Positions 8,928-19,480 are shown, counted from the stretch's first letter. The stretch: 64,000 bases of DNA from an uncultured Pseudokineococcus sp. (GCF_947499845.1 NZ_CANMPM010000001.1:124001-188000), one strand, 5' to 3'. Translations and numbers: made by a program. Notes: generated from the sequence alone by a model not told the origin.

Positions 8928-10505
8928 GTGAGCGACGCACCCGCGACCGACCCCTCGACCCCGGCCGCCGGCGCCCCCCGCGAGACGGGGGCGGAGCGCT
9001 CGGAGCAGGAGCGGGTCCGCCTCGACAAGCGGGCCCGGATCCTCGAGGGCGGTGGCGACCCCTACCCCGTGAGCGTGCCGCGCACGACGACGCTCGCGGC
9101 CGTCCGCGAGCGCCACGCCGGCCTCGGCGCGCAGGCGGTGACCGACGACGAGGTGTCCGTCACGGGTCGCGTGGTCTTCCAGCGCGGTCGCGGCAAGCTC
9201 TTCTTCGCGGTGCTGCAGGAGGGCGACGGCACGCGCCTGCAGGTCATGCTCGCCCAGGAGGCGCGGCCCGACCGCGGCCTGCCGGTCGGCGTCGGCGCCG
9301 ACGCCCTGGCCGCCTGGAAGTCCGACGTCGACCTCGGGGACCACGTCTCGGTCACGGGGCGCGTCGTCACGAGCGGCACGGGGGAGCTCAGCGTGCTGGC
9401 GGCCTCCTGGGCGCTCGCGTCGAAGGCGCTGCGGCCGCTGCCCAACCTCTACGAGGGCGCGGAGATGTCCGAGGAGGCGCGCGTGCGCGCCCGGTACGTC
9501 GACCTCGTCGTGCGCGACCAGGCCCGCCAGGTGGTGCGCGCCCGCGCCGCCGTCGTCGGCGCCCTGCGCTCGGTGCTCGGCGGGCGCGGCTTCCTCGAGG
9601 TCGAGACGCCGATGCTCCAGACGCTGCACGGCGGCGCGAGCGCACGGCCCTTCTCGACGCGCAGCAACGCCTTCGACATGGAGCTCTTCCTGCGCATCGC
9701 CCCCGAGCTCTTCCTCAAGCGCTGCGTCGTCGGCGGGCTCGAGAAGGTCTTCGAGATCAACCGCAACTTCCGCAACGAGGGCGCCGACTCCACCCACAGC
9801 CCCGAGTTCGCCATGCTCGAGATGTACGAGGCCTACGGCGACTACGACTCGATGGCCGAGCTCACCCGCGACCTCGTGCAGGCGTCCGTGCGCGCCGTCC
9901 GGGAGACGGCGCCGGACCTGCTGCTCCCGGAGGCGGACGAGCTGCTGGCCCCCTGGTCGCAGGTGTCGATGTACGGGTCGTTGTCGGCGGCGGCGGGCGC
10001 CGTCGTCACGCCGCGGACCCCGGCGGAGGAGCTGCTCGCCCTCGCGGAGCGGGTGGGCATGGCCGTCGGCGACGACGCCGGCGACCGCGGGCACGGCAAG
10101 CTCGTCGAGCACCTGTGGGAGCACCTCGTCGTCCCGACGCTCTCCGGCCCGACCTTCGTGCGCGACTTCCCGGTCGAGACCTCCCCCCTCGTGCGCGCCC
10201 ACCGCAGCGAGCCCGGCGTCGTCGAGAAGTGGGACCTGTACGTGCGGGGCTTCGAGCTCGCCACGGGGTACTCCGAGCTCGTCGACCCGGTCGTGCAGCG
10301 CGATCGCTTCGTCGAGCAGGCCCGCCTCGCCGCGGCGGGCGACGACGAGGCCATGCAGCTCGACGAGGACTTCCTCGCCGCCATGGAGACGGGCATGCCC
10401 CCCACCGGTGGCGTGGGCATGGGCGTCGACCGGCTGCTCATGGCGCTCACGGGCCTCGGGATCCGCGAGACGGTCCTCTTCCCGCTGGTGCGCCCCGGGC
10501 GCTGA
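8928..10505 (+). CDS. lysS: Lysine--tRNA ligase (class II)
   Basis: 525 residues. An N-terminal OB-fold anticodon-binding domain (about residues 60-175, with [20 protein letters not shown]) precedes the class II catalytic core. Motif 2 is [20 protein letters not shown] and motif 3 is [15 protein letters not shown], followed by [12 protein letters not shown]. The ELATGYSEL segment is also typical of LysS. The length is normal. The start at GTG 8928 is supported by the TAGCCT box at 8916-8921. The gene order panC-lysS-lsr2-clpC is conserved in actinobacteria. Confidence 0.97.
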   Translation: MSDAPATDPSTPAAGAPRETGAERSEQERVRLDKRARILEGGGDPYPVSVPRTTTLAAVRERHAGLGAQAVTDDEVSVTGRVVFQRGRGKLFFAVLQEGDGTRLQVMLAQEARPDRGLPVGVGADALAAWKSDVDLGDHVSVTGRVVTSGTGELSVLAASWALASKALRPLPNLYEGAEMSEEARVRARYVDLVVRDQARQVVRARAAVVGALRSVLGGRGFLEVETPMLQTLHGGASARPFSTRSNAFDMELFLRIAPELFLKRCVVGGLEKVFEINRNFRNEGADSTHSPEFAMLEMYEAYGDYDSMAELTRDLVQASVRAVRETAPDLLLPEADELLAPWSQVSMYGSLSAAAGAVVTPRTPAEELLALAERVGMAVGDDAGDRGHGKLVEHLWEHLVVPTLSGPTFVRDFPVETSPLVRAHRSEPGVVEKWDLYVRGFELATGYSELVDPVVQRDRFVEQARLAAAGDDEAMQLDEDFLAAMETGMPPTGGVGMGVDRLLMALTGLGIRETVLFPLVRPGR

Positions 10506-10554
10506 CCCGCCCGGGCCGGCGCGGGGAGCGGGACGTCCGGGCGGGGCGCCGTCC

Positions 10555-10560
10555 TACCCT
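10555..10560 (+). promoter_or_regulatory. Leaderless -10 box for the 70-residue membrane protein
   Basis: TACCCT, then GGACGC, then GTG 10567. The same 12-mer TACCCTGGACGC occurs at the start of the DUF4229 gene (56001). Confidence 0.7.
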
Positions 10561-10566
10561 GGACGC

Positions 10567-10779
10567 GTGGACCTCCTGCCCGTGCTGGGCGCCCTGCTGC
10601 CGTCGGCCGCCGTCTGCGCCCTCTTCGTCGTCGTGGTGCGCAAGATGATCTCCGCCGACCGCGACGAGCGCGCCGCGCAGGCGCGCCTCGAGGCGGCCGA
10701 GCGGCGCGCCGCCCGCGAGGGTGCGGCTGGTCCGACGGTCGACGGCGACGGCGAGCGCCCGGCCGACGACTCCCGCTGA
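10567..10779 (+). CDS. Small single-pass membrane protein
   Basis: 70 residues from GTG 10567. One membrane helix (LLPVLGALLPSAAVCALFVVVV) is followed by a charged amphipathic segment (RKMISADRDERAAQARLEAAERRAA, probably helical) and a polar tail. Small proteins of this kind between lysS and lsr2 are common in actinobacteria and remain uncharacterised. The start is supported by a TACCCT box six bases upstream. No function can be assigned. Confidence 0.7.
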   Translation: MDLLPVLGALLPSAAVCALFVVVVRKMISADRDERAAQARLEAAERRAAREGAAGPTVDGDGERPADDSR

Positions 10780-10789
10780 AGTGGTCGCG

Positions 10790-10813
10790 CTTTCCCCTCT
10801 TCGCCCGGGAAAG
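10790..10813 (+). terminator. Hairpin after the small membrane protein gene
   Basis: CTTTCCC (10790-10796) and GGGAAAG (10807-10813) form a 7-bp stem with a 10-base loop, without a T tract. It may separate lysS-side transcription from lsr2, or serve as an operator. Confidence 0.4.
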
Positions 10814-10848
10814 GATGTCGGGGCACCGGTCGACAATGCCGGCCGCTT

Positions 10849-10877
10849 TTGACGCGCGCCATTCCTGCTGCCATCAT
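10849..10877 (+). promoter_or_regulatory. Sigma-A-type promoter of lsr2
   Basis: TTGACG at 10849-10854 and CATCAT at 10872-10877 are 17 bases apart. They give a start near 10884 and a leader of about 100 bases before the ATG at 10983. The region from 10780 to 10980 is visibly richer in A/T than its surroundings, as expected where an A/T-preferring silencer might control its own gene. Confidence 0.6.
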
Positions 10878-10982
10878 CCGTGCCGAACGGAAGAGCGGCG
10901 CGCGGCCTGCGCGAGCTCTCGCGGGAAATCCGCGGAACGCCTCCCCGGGCCTGCCGGGCCGAGCTCTCCAGGAGTGGACGAC

Positions 10983-11345
10983 ATGGCGCAGAAGACGAAG
11001 GTCATCCTCATCGACGACGTCGAGGGCGGTGAGGCGGACGAGACCGTGACCTTCGCCCTCGACGGCGTCAGCTACGAGATCGACCTCACGAGCGAGCGCG
11101 CGGCCCAGCTGCGCGACGCGCTGGCCCCGTGGGTCGGCCACGCCCGCAAGGCCGGCGGCCGCTCCTCCGGCGGCGCCCGCCGCTCGACCCGCTCCTCGGG
11201 GTCGTCCTCCTCCTCGTCCTCCTCCGCGGGCGGCGTCGACACGGCCGCCGTGCGCGAGTGGGCGCGCGAGAACGGGCACACCGTGAGCGAGCGCGGCCGC
11301 ATCTCCGGCGCCGTCCTCGAGGCCTACAAGGCCGCGCAGGGCTGA
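10983..11345 (+). CDS. lsr2: Lsr2-family nucleoid-associated protein
   Basis: 120 residues. An H-NS-like xenogeneic silencer that bridges DNA and binds A/T-rich minor grooves. The N-terminal dimerisation domain contains the family signature VILIDDVEGGEADETVTF and ALDGVSYEIDLT. A Ser/Gly-rich linker follows (about residues 60-83). The C-terminal DNA-binding domain has VREWARENGHTVSERGRISGAVLEAY with the RGR AT-hook-like motif. CCAGGAG lies upstream of the ATG. It has its own promoter and sits between lysS and clpC, as in mycobacteria. Confidence 0.97.
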   Translation: MAQKTKVILIDDVEGGEADETVTFALDGVSYEIDLTSERAAQLRDALAPWVGHARKAGGRSSGGARRSTRSSGSSSSSSSSAGGVDTAAVREWARENGHTVSERGRISGAVLEAYKAAQG

Positions 11346-11369
11346 GCGCTCCTCCGGCCGACGCACGAG

Positions 11370-11395
11370 GGCCCCGGCACCTCCGCGTCGGGGCC
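11370..11395 (+). terminator. Hairpin downstream of lsr2
   Basis: GGCCCCG (11370-11376) pairs with CGGGGCC (11389-11395), closing soon after the lsr2 stop. There is no T tract. It lies between convergent genes. Confidence 0.45.
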
Positions 11396-11397
11396 GG

Positions 11398-11444
11398 GGC
11401 GCGTCGGGGGAGGGGCGCGTCGGGGGAGGGGGCGCGTCAGGGAG
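11398..11444. repeat. Short tandem repeat between lsr2 and the FhuF-like gene
   Basis: Two near-perfect copies of GGCGCGTCGGGGGAGG and a third decayed copy (GGCGCGTCAGGGAG) run into the stop codon of the convergent gene at 11437. The period is about 16 bases. Confidence 0.7.
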
Positions 11445-12315
11445 CCGTCGCCGGCGCTCGCGGCGCGGACAGGCGCGGGCACGTCCGGCACACGAGCGCG
11501 GGGTCGACGGCGTGCGCGAAGCAGCAGGAGCGCCGGTCGCGGGTCCAGCCCGGCCCGCCCGGCGTCGCGTCGGGGCGGGCGCGCGCGGGGCGGCCCAGCG
11601 GCTCGGGGGCGAGCGCGAGCACCCGCGCGGCGTCCCGCAGGCCCCCGGGCACGTCGCCGCGGGCGGCCCCGGCCGAGGCCAGCACGGAATCGAGCGCGTC
11701 CGCCAGCGGCCCCCAGCGCTGGAGCGAGCCCACGCGCACGCGGGGCGCCCAGAGCGCCTCGACGCGCCGGGCGCAGGCGACGAGGTCCGCGCCGAGCAGC
11801 GCCGCCAGGTGGTCCGCGTCGTCGGCCGGCCGGTCGCCGGCGCGCACGGCCGCGGCGTCCCCGGGCAGGCAGCGCGCGCCGGCTCCGACGAGGGCGACGG
11901 CGGCCGGCTGGCCGAGCGGACGGGCGCGGCGGACGGCGACGCGCCCGAGGTCGAGCGCCGGCGCCCGGCGCAGGAGGCCGTAGGGCGTCCCGCCCGCCTG
12001 CGCGAGGGCGTCGAGCACCCAGCCGAGGACGTAGGTCGGGGCCACCTGGCGGGGCGCGGGGCGGCCGCCGCGCCAGGCCGCCAGGCCGGCGTCCGTCGTG
12101 GCGACCCACCGCTCGACGGCTCCGGGCGCCAGGGCCGCGGCGAGCGTCGTCCACCCCGACGCCGGGCCGGGCACCCCGTCGAGCACCCGCACGGCGCGGA
12201 GCCCCGCGGCGACGGCGACGCCGTCCAGGGCGTCCGCCAGCGACGTGCCCGCCCCGCCGCCCACCGGCGCCGACCCCGTGAGCGGGTCGGCCGCCGTGCG
12301 GGGCGACGGGCTCAC
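11437..12315 (-). CDS. FhuF-like (2Fe-2S) protein, putative siderophore-iron reductase
   Basis: 292 residues from GTG 12315, which overlaps the TGA of the epimerase gene (GTGA). The C-terminus has the FhuF iron-sulfur signature CC-x10-C-x2-C (SCCFAHAVDPALVCRTCP). The N-terminal 240 residues are a divergent helical and strand region with WVATTDAGLAAW and PTYVLGWVLDALAQ. FhuF proteins reduce ferric siderophores in the cytoplasm. No transporter or siderophore gene is adjacent, so the substrate is open. The coupling to an aldose epimerase has no obvious metabolic meaning. Confidence 0.75.
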   Translation of the reverse strand: MSPSPRTAADPLTGSAPVGGGAGTSLADALDGVAVAAGLRAVRVLDGVPGPASGWTTLAAALAPGAVERWVATTDAGLAAWRGGRPAPRQVAPTYVLGWVLDALAQAGGTPYGLLRRAPALDLGRVAVRRARPLGQPAAVALVGAGARCLPGDAAAVRAGDRPADDADHLAALLGADLVACARRVEALWAPRVRVGSLQRWGPLADALDSVLASAGAARGDVPGGLRDAARVLALAPEPLGRPARARPDATPGGPGWTRDRRSCCFAHAVDPALVCRTCPRLSAPRAPATAP

Positions 12316-13262
12316 GCGCCCCGCAGCGGGGAGATCGTCCAGGAGGCGGAGGCGCTCTCGCCGCGGGCCAGGCGGACGACGTCCGCGCCGCTGTTGAAGG
12401 CGTCGGGCGGGCACGTCATGGGCTCGACGGCGAGGCCGGCCCGGTCGAGCTCGGGCTCGGGCCGGTCGGCGGTGTGGACCTGCACCCACGGCAGCACGGC
12501 CGGGTCCCACGCGACGGCGGCGCCGGTGCCGCGCGCGTCGACCACCGTGAAGCGGACGAGGCCGTCCTCGCCGGCCGCCAGCCCCGTGAGCGCGTCGTCG
12601 AGCTCGACGCCCGCCAGGGGGCGGCCGCCGCGGAGGTCCCGCGGCGTGCCGTCCACGGCGCGGACCTCGCCCGGCAGCATCCGCGCCCCCAGGGCCTCGA
12701 GGTAGGAGGACGCGTCGACGGCGGCCGTCCAGTCGTCCACGCGGCCGGTGCCGGCGCTCAGGTACGGGTGGGCCGCGCAGCCCCAGGGCGCCGGGTCGTC
12801 GCCGAGCCCGGTGCCCGTGACCGTCGTCGTCAGGCCGGCGTCGTCGAGGCGGTAGGCCACGACGACGTCGACGGCGAAGGGGTAGCCGGCCTGGGGCACC
12901 ACGCGGGCCGAGAGCTCCAGCTCGGCGGCTTCGGCCGTGCTCGACCCGCCGGTGCGGGCGTAGCGCTCCCAGACGAGCAGCCCGTGCAGGGCGTGCCCGC
13001 GCGGGGGCTCGGTGAGCGCGAGCTGCTGCTCCGCGCCCGAGGCGGCGCCGACGCCGTCGAGGCGCCAGCGGCCGTCCACCACGCGGTTCGGCCACGGCGC
13101 CAGCACCGCGCCCCGGTAGACGGGGCGCACCTCGTCGGCGCCGAAGGGCACCACCAGGTCGCGACCGTCGTCGGTGAGGGAGCGCAGGCTCGCCCCCACC
13201 TCCGTGACGACCGCTCGCAGGGGGCCGTGCTCGAGGACGTGCTGCTCGCCGCTGGGGTGCAC
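12312..13262 (-). CDS. Aldose 1-epimerase family protein
   Basis: 316 residues. The GalM/YihR-type beta-sandwich interconverts alpha and beta sugar anomers. Family blocks are present: LAPWPNRVVDGRW near residue 60, the RGHALHGLL histidine segment, the GCAAHPYLSAG histidine motif and the C-terminal VEPMTCPPDAFNSG, whose catalytic-Glu region matches the family (VEP.T..P). The start is the GTG at 13262, eight bases after a TAGCCT box. It is upstream of, and coupled to, the FhuF-like gene. The sugar is not predictable. Confidence 0.88.
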   Translation of the reverse strand: MHPSGEQHVLEHGPLRAVVTEVGASLRSLTDDGRDLVVPFGADEVRPVYRGAVLAPWPNRVVDGRWRLDGVGAASGAEQQLALTEPPRGHALHGLLVWERYARTGGSSTAEAAELELSARVVPQAGYPFAVDVVVAYRLDDAGLTTTVTGTGLGDDPAPWGCAAHPYLSAGTGRVDDWTAAVDASSYLEALGARMLPGEVRAVDGTPRDLRGGRPLAGVELDDALTGLAAGEDGLVRFTVVDARGTGAAVAWDPAVLPWVQVHTADRPEPELDRAGLAVEPMTCPPDAFNSGADVVRLARGESASASWTISPLRGA

Positions 13263-13270
13263 GACGCGCG

Positions 13271-13276
13271 AGGCTA
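13271..13276 (-). promoter_or_regulatory. Leaderless -10 box for the aldose epimerase
   Basis: TAGCCT on the minus strand, 8 bases before GTG 13262. Confidence 0.6.
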
Positions 13277-13339
13277 GCGGGCCGCCCCGCCCGGGCCCCT
13301 CCTCGGCGGGCGCGGCGGGCGCGGCGGGCCCGTCCTCCC

Positions 13340-13345
13340 TAGGCT
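13340..13345 (+). promoter_or_regulatory. Probable -10 box of the PRC-barrel gene
   Basis: TAGGCT, followed by a leader of about 70 bases and a GAGGAG ribosome site before GTG 13422. This gene would be expressed from a leadered mRNA, unlike its leftward neighbour. Confidence 0.45.
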
Positions 13346-13421
13346 CCCCGGGAGGCGGTCAGCACGGCCGTCCCGCCACCAGGACGGCGCCTGCGCGCCG
13401 ACCGCCACCCGAGGAGCGAGC

Positions 13422-13775
13422 GTGTTCGAGGCAGACGACATCCGCGAGTACCGGGGTCACAGGGTCGTCGACGCCGACGGCGACAAGATCGGCGAGCTCG
13501 AGGCCGTCTACGTCGACACGGCGACCGACCAGCCGGCCTTCGGCACCATCACGCTGGGCGGCCTCCTGGGGGGCAAGCGCCTCGTCTTCGTGCCCTTCGA
13601 CGGCGCGACCGTCGGGCCCGACTACGTCAAGGTCGCGTACTCGAAGACCCTCGTGAAGGAGGCCCCGTCCATCGACACCGACGGGGAGCTCAAGGCCGAG
13701 GACGAGCCCGCCGTCTTCGCCCACTACGGCAAGCCCGCGGGCGACGGCTCCGGCCGCCGCCTCGCGCGCCGCTGA
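13422..13775 (+). CDS. PRC-barrel domain protein
   Basis: 117 residues from GTG 13422 with GAGGAG upstream. The N-terminal 80 residues are a PRC-barrel (YRGHRVVDADGDKIGELEAVYVDT, then RLVFVPFDGATVGPDYVKVAY), a fold found in RimM, photosynthetic reaction-centre H subunit and many actinobacterial stress proteins. The tail is Lys/Arg-rich (KPAGDGSGRRLARR). Function is unknown. Such proteins are often induced by desiccation or oxidative stress. Confidence 0.85.
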   Translation: MFEADDIREYRGHRVVDADGDKIGELEAVYVDTATDQPAFGTITLGGLLGGKRLVFVPFDGATVGPDYVKVAYSKTLVKEAPSIDTDGELKAEDEPAVFAHYGKPAGDGSGRRLARR

Positions 13776-13780
13776 GCGGC

Positions 13781-14056
13781 GTGGGGCGGGGCGCTCGGGA
13801 GCGGCGCGGCTCCTGGCTCGGCCGCCTCGAGGGGCAGCTCCGGCGGCTCGTCGGGCCGGCCCAGCTCGGCCGGTCCGACGAGCCGGACGCCGAGCGACGG
13901 CGGGCGGCGCAGGCGCACCGGGACGCGCACGCCGCGGCGTTCGAGGTCGTCGTCGACTCCAGCGGGCGGCGCTACGTGCGGGCGCGGTCCGCTGATCCGC
14001 GGGGCGGCGGCGGGGGCGGGGGCGCCGCCGGAGGCGGCGCCGACGAGGGCCGCTGA
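13781..14056 (+). CDS. Small basic hypothetical protein
   Basis: 91 residues from GTG 13781, five bases after the PRC-barrel stop and on the same strand. The core has an Arg-rich helix (AERRRAAQAHRDAHAAAFEVVVD), then SSGRRYVRARS and a Gly-rich tail. Third codon positions keep the strong G/C bias of real genes here. I see no match to a known family and no good ribosome site, so it may be a real co-transcribed gene or a long chance frame. Confidence 0.45.
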   Translation: MGRGARERRGSWLGRLEGQLRRLVGPAQLGRSDEPDAERRRAAQAHRDAHAAAFEVVVDSSGRRYVRARSADPRGGGGGGGAAGGGADEGR

Positions 14057-14225
14057 GGTCACCCGTCCGGGCCAGCGGGCCCGTCCGCCGTCGGCGAACG
14101 CCGGCGGCGGAACACCCCCGGCTCCGCGGGGCGTTGGGCACGTCGGCAGGAGGGCGCCCGTCCGGGGCGGGCGCCCCGCCCAGGTGGTCGACCGGAGTGG
14201 CCGACCGCCGCGGGGGCTGCGGGGA

Positions 14226-14231
14226 TAGCAT
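14226..14231 (+). promoter_or_regulatory. -10 box of clpC
   Basis: TAGCAT about 55 bases before the clpC ATG, leaving a leader with the ribosome site GAGGAG at 14277-14282. An imperfect dyad GAACGCCGGCGGCGGAAC at 14096-14113 lies farther upstream. It resembles a ClgR box but is about 110 bases from the promoter. Confidence 0.5.
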
Positions 14232-14288
14232 CGAGCGACTCGCAGGGGGACCGCCCTCCGCCGCCAGATCGTCCGCGAGGAGCGCTGC

Positions 14289-16787
<2,499 letters not shown>

Positions 16788-16793
16788 CCCGCA

Positions 16794-16824
16794 CCGGGCG
16801 CCCGACCACCCGTCGGGCGCCCGG
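16794..16824. terminator. First hairpin after clpC
   Basis: A perfect 13-bp stem (16794-16806 with 16812-16824) and a 5-base loop begin seven bases after the clpC stop. There is no T run. Confidence 0.7.
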
Positions 16825-16834
16825 ACCGCACCAC

Positions 16835-16875
16835 CGCCGGAGGGCGGGACGCCGCGCGCGTCCCGCCCTCCGGCG
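16835..16875. terminator. Second, longer hairpin after clpC
   Basis: A perfect 18-bp stem (16835-16852 with 16858-16875) and a 5-base loop. It stands between clpC and the convergent DUF305 gene, so it can act in both directions. Confidence 0.75.
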
Positions 16876-16939
16876 CGTCCGGGCCCGGCCCGCTCCCGGG
16901 CGCGACGGTCCAGCGGGGGCCGACGTGCGCGCGCAGGGC

Positions 16940-17683
16940 TCAGGCCGGGCGCAGGCCCTCGAGGTGGGCGATCTCCGCGGTCTGGACCGCCGTCATCTCG
17001 TCGGCCATCTCCCGCACCTGCAGGTCGACCCCGCCGGCGGCGTGCTCGTCGACCATCGCGAGCGCACCGCGGTGGTGGCGGACCATGAGCTCGACGAAGA
17101 GGGCGTCGAAGGCGTCGCCGTCGGCGGCGGCCAGCGCCCGGACCTCCGCGGCGCTCGCCATGCCGGCTCCTCCGCCCGCACCGCCGCCGTGGTGGTCGGC
17201 GGAGGCGTCCTCACCACCGCCGGTGACCTCGCCCCGGCCGCTCAGCCACGAGCGCTCCGGAGGCACGTCGGCGCCGCGCCGCTCGAGCCAGGCCACCATG
17301 ACGTCGACCTCGGGCGCCTGGCCGAGGCGGATGCGCTCGGCGAGGGCGGCGACGCCGGGGTCGCCGGCGCGCCCGGGGGCCAGGCCGCTCATCTCCACGG
17401 CCTGGCGGTGGTGGGTCACCATCCCCTGCACGAACTCGACGTCGGCCGCGGCGTAGCGGTCGCCGTCGGTCGGCGGCGCGGCGTCCTCCGGCGCGACCGT
17501 CCGTGCCGGCTCCCCGGGGAGCCCCGGCTGCAGGACCGGCACGGAGGCCTCCGCCGTGGGCGGCGCGTACGGCGCCGGCGTCGCCTCGTCGCCGGCGCTG
17601 CAGGCCGACGCGCCGAGGGCGACGGCGAGGGCTGCGGCCGCGAGGGCGGCGCGCCGCCGGCGGGTGGCGTCGGGAGCGAGCAC
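16940..17683 (-). CDS. DUF305 domain lipoprotein
   Basis: 247 residues from GTG 17683, preceded by GGAGGT. This start gives a normal lipoprotein signal (RRRRAALAAAALAVALGASAC). An ATG at 17779 with AGGAG upstream would add 32 residues and cannot be excluded. The exported part contains the DUF305 ferritin-like helical pairs, with EFVQGMVTHHRQAVEM and, in the second half, LFVELMVRHHRGALAM. Both carry the HH pairs typical of the family, and a His-rich loop (DHHGGG) joins them. Family members are often found with copper or other metal-handling genes. The metal role here is inference. It is divergent from the LVIVD gene. Confidence 0.85.
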   Translation of the reverse strand: MLAPDATRRRRAALAAAALAVALGASACSAGDEATPAPYAPPTAEASVPVLQPGLPGEPARTVAPEDAAPPTDGDRYAAADVEFVQGMVTHHRQAVEMSGLAPGRAGDPGVAALAERIRLGQAPEVDVMVAWLERRGADVPPERSWLSGRGEVTGGGEDASADHHGGGAGGGAGMASAAEVRALAAADGDAFDALFVELMVRHHRGALAMVDEHAAGGVDLQVREMADEMTAVQTAEIAHLEGLRPA

Positions 17684-17873
17684 GGGACCTCCGGGGCTCT
17701 CGTCGGGCGGCGTCCGCGGGATGTCGTCGTCCCGCCGAGTTGCGGCGGATCCTCCCACGATGTCCGTCTCCGGTGGCATGCTCGCCCACTCCTGGTGGTC
17801 AGGAGTGACGCGGCGTGAGGGGTACGCCCGTCGGAGAGCGACCCGGGTGAGGGTCGGGAGGGCGAGGGCGGGC

Positions 17874-19394
17874 ATGGCAGCGAGGCGCACGAGCACAGGT
17901 CGACGACGAGGCGCCGGGCGCGCGACGGGGCTCACGGCGGGGCGTGCGGCCGGGTCGGTGGCCGGGCGGGCGGTGGTGGCCGGGGCGGCCGCGGCGGCGC
18001 TCGTCGCCGGGTCGGCGGCGACGGCCCTGGCCGCGCCCGACCAGGCGCCGGCGGCGCCGTCCGTGCCGGCGGGCGAGGCGCCCACCGGGGTGGGGGAGAC
18101 GGCGTCCAGCGCCAACCTGCGCCTGACGGCCAACGTCCCCAAGCAGGGCAGCTTCGCCTCGGCGAGCGCCCTCAACAGCGACCTCGCCTTCCAGGGGCAG
18201 TACGCCTACGCGGGCAACTACAACGGCTTCGCCGTCTACGACCTCTCCCGCCCGGACGCCCCGGAGCTCGTCACCCAGGTGACGTGCCTGGGCTCGCAGA
18301 ACGACGTCTCCGTCTACGGCGACGTGCTCGTCCTCTCGACCGACTCCGTGCGCAGCGACGCCTCCTGCGAGTCGACCTCCGTCCCGGCGGCCTCGGCCGA
18401 CGTCTGGGAGGGGCTGAAGATCTTCGACATCAGCGACCCGCTGGCGCCGGAGTACGTGGCCGCCGTGAAGACGACGTGCGGCTCGCACACCAACACGCTC
18501 GTGCCCGACGAGGAGAGCGGCTCGCTCCTCGTCTACGTCAGCAGCTACGGGCCCAGCGCGGCCGCGCCCAACTGCCAGCCCCCGCACGACGCCATCTCGA
18601 TCGTCGACATCCCGCTGGACGCCATGGAGGACGCCGCCGTCGTCGACGTCCCGGTGATCTTCCCCGACGGCGGCTTCGCGGGCGTCGAGGGCACGGTCCG
18701 GCGCCCGACGAGCGGGTGCCACGACATCACGTCCTTCGTCGAGCTCGGCATCGCCGCCGGCGCCTGCATGGGCGACGGCGTCATCTTCGACATCAGCGAC
18801 CCCCGGGCGCCCGTCGTCACCGAGCGGGTGCAGGACGAGAACTTCGCCTTCTGGCACTCGGCGACCTTCAACAACGACGGGACGAAGGTCGTCTTCACCG
18901 ACGAGCTCGGCGGCGGCGGCGCGCCGACGTGCACGGCGGAGATCGGCCCGGAGCGGGGCGCCAACGCCATCTACGACCTCGTGGACGGCCAGCTCGAGTT
19001 CGCGAGCTACTACAAGATCCCGCGCCACCAGACGCCGACGGAGAACTGCGTCGCCCACAACGGCTCGCTCCTGCCCGTCGAGGGGCGCGACGTCATGGTC
19101 CAGGCCTGGTACCAGGGCGGGATCTCGGTCTTCGACTTCACCGACTCGTCGGAGCCCCGCGAGGTGGCCTGGTTCGACCGGGGCCCGCTGTCGACCGAGA
19201 CGCCGGTCATCGGTGGCTCGTGGTCGGCGTACTTCTACGACGGCCGCATCTACTCCAACGACATCCAGCAGGGCTTCGACGTCCTGCGGCTGCGGGGGTC
19301 GGCCTTCAGCCAGGCGCGCCTCGTCGAGCTCGGGCAGCTGAACCCGCAGATGCAGGGCGCGTACACGTCCTGGCGGGACAGCCGCCGCGGCTGA
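17874..19394 (+). CDS. Secreted LVIVD-repeat beta-propeller protein
   Basis: 506 residues from ATG 17874, with GGGAGGGCGAGGG upstream. A long signal peptide ends near ATALAA. The body carries LVIVD-type repeats in which a strand such as FAVYDLSRPDAPELV, KIFDISDPLAPEYV, VIFDISDPRAPVVT and SVFDFTDSSEPREV recurs, a beta-propeller arrangement. Metal- or substrate-like His residues occur in SHTNTLV, GCHDIT, FWHSATF and CVAHNGS. The function is unknown, but such proteins are extracellular or envelope bound. It is divergent from the DUF305 lipoprotein, a pairing seen in other actinobacteria. Confidence 0.85.
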   Translation: MAARRTSTGRRRGAGRATGLTAGRAAGSVAGRAVVAGAAAAALVAGSAATALAAPDQAPAAPSVPAGEAPTGVGETASSANLRLTANVPKQGSFASASALNSDLAFQGQYAYAGNYNGFAVYDLSRPDAPELVTQVTCLGSQNDVSVYGDVLVLSTDSVRSDASCESTSVPAASADVWEGLKIFDISDPLAPEYVAAVKTTCGSHTNTLVPDEESGSLLVYVSSYGPSAAAPNCQPPHDAISIVDIPLDAMEDAAVVDVPVIFPDGGFAGVEGTVRRPTSGCHDITSFVELGIAAGACMGDGVIFDISDPRAPVVTERVQDENFAFWHSATFNNDGTKVVFTDELGGGGAPTCTAEIGPERGANAIYDLVDGQLEFASYYKIPRHQTPTENCVAHNGSLLPVEGRDVMVQAWYQGGISVFDFTDSSEPREVAWFDRGPLSTETPVIGGSWSAYFYDGRIYSNDIQQGFDVLRLRGSAFSQARLVELGQLNPQMQGAYTSWRDSRRG

Positions 19395-19412
19395 CCCGTC
19401 CCGCCCGCACGA

Positions 19413-19448
19413 CGCCGCCCCGGACCGCACGCTGGGTCCGGGGCGGCG
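19413..19448 (+). terminator. Terminator hairpin after the LVIVD gene
   Basis: A perfect 14-bp stem (19413-19426 with 19435-19448), 8-base loop, starting 19 bases after the stop. Confidence 0.7.
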
Positions 19449-19480
19449 CTGCGCGCGCGGGGTCCGGGGCGGCGCTGCGC
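19434..19480. repeat. Direct repeat duplicating the terminator right arm
   Basis: A 21-base sequence starting GGGTCCGGGGCGGCGC occurs at 19434-19454 and again, identical, at 19460-19480. The left arm of the hairpin at 19413 can therefore pair with either copy. Confidence 0.85.

Noticed and set aside
14096-14113. ClgR box upstream of clpC
   Set aside because: The GAACGCCGGCGGCGGAAC dyad is only a partial match to the known motif and lies about 110 bases upstream of the likely -10 box, so it is mentioned with the promoter but not called.
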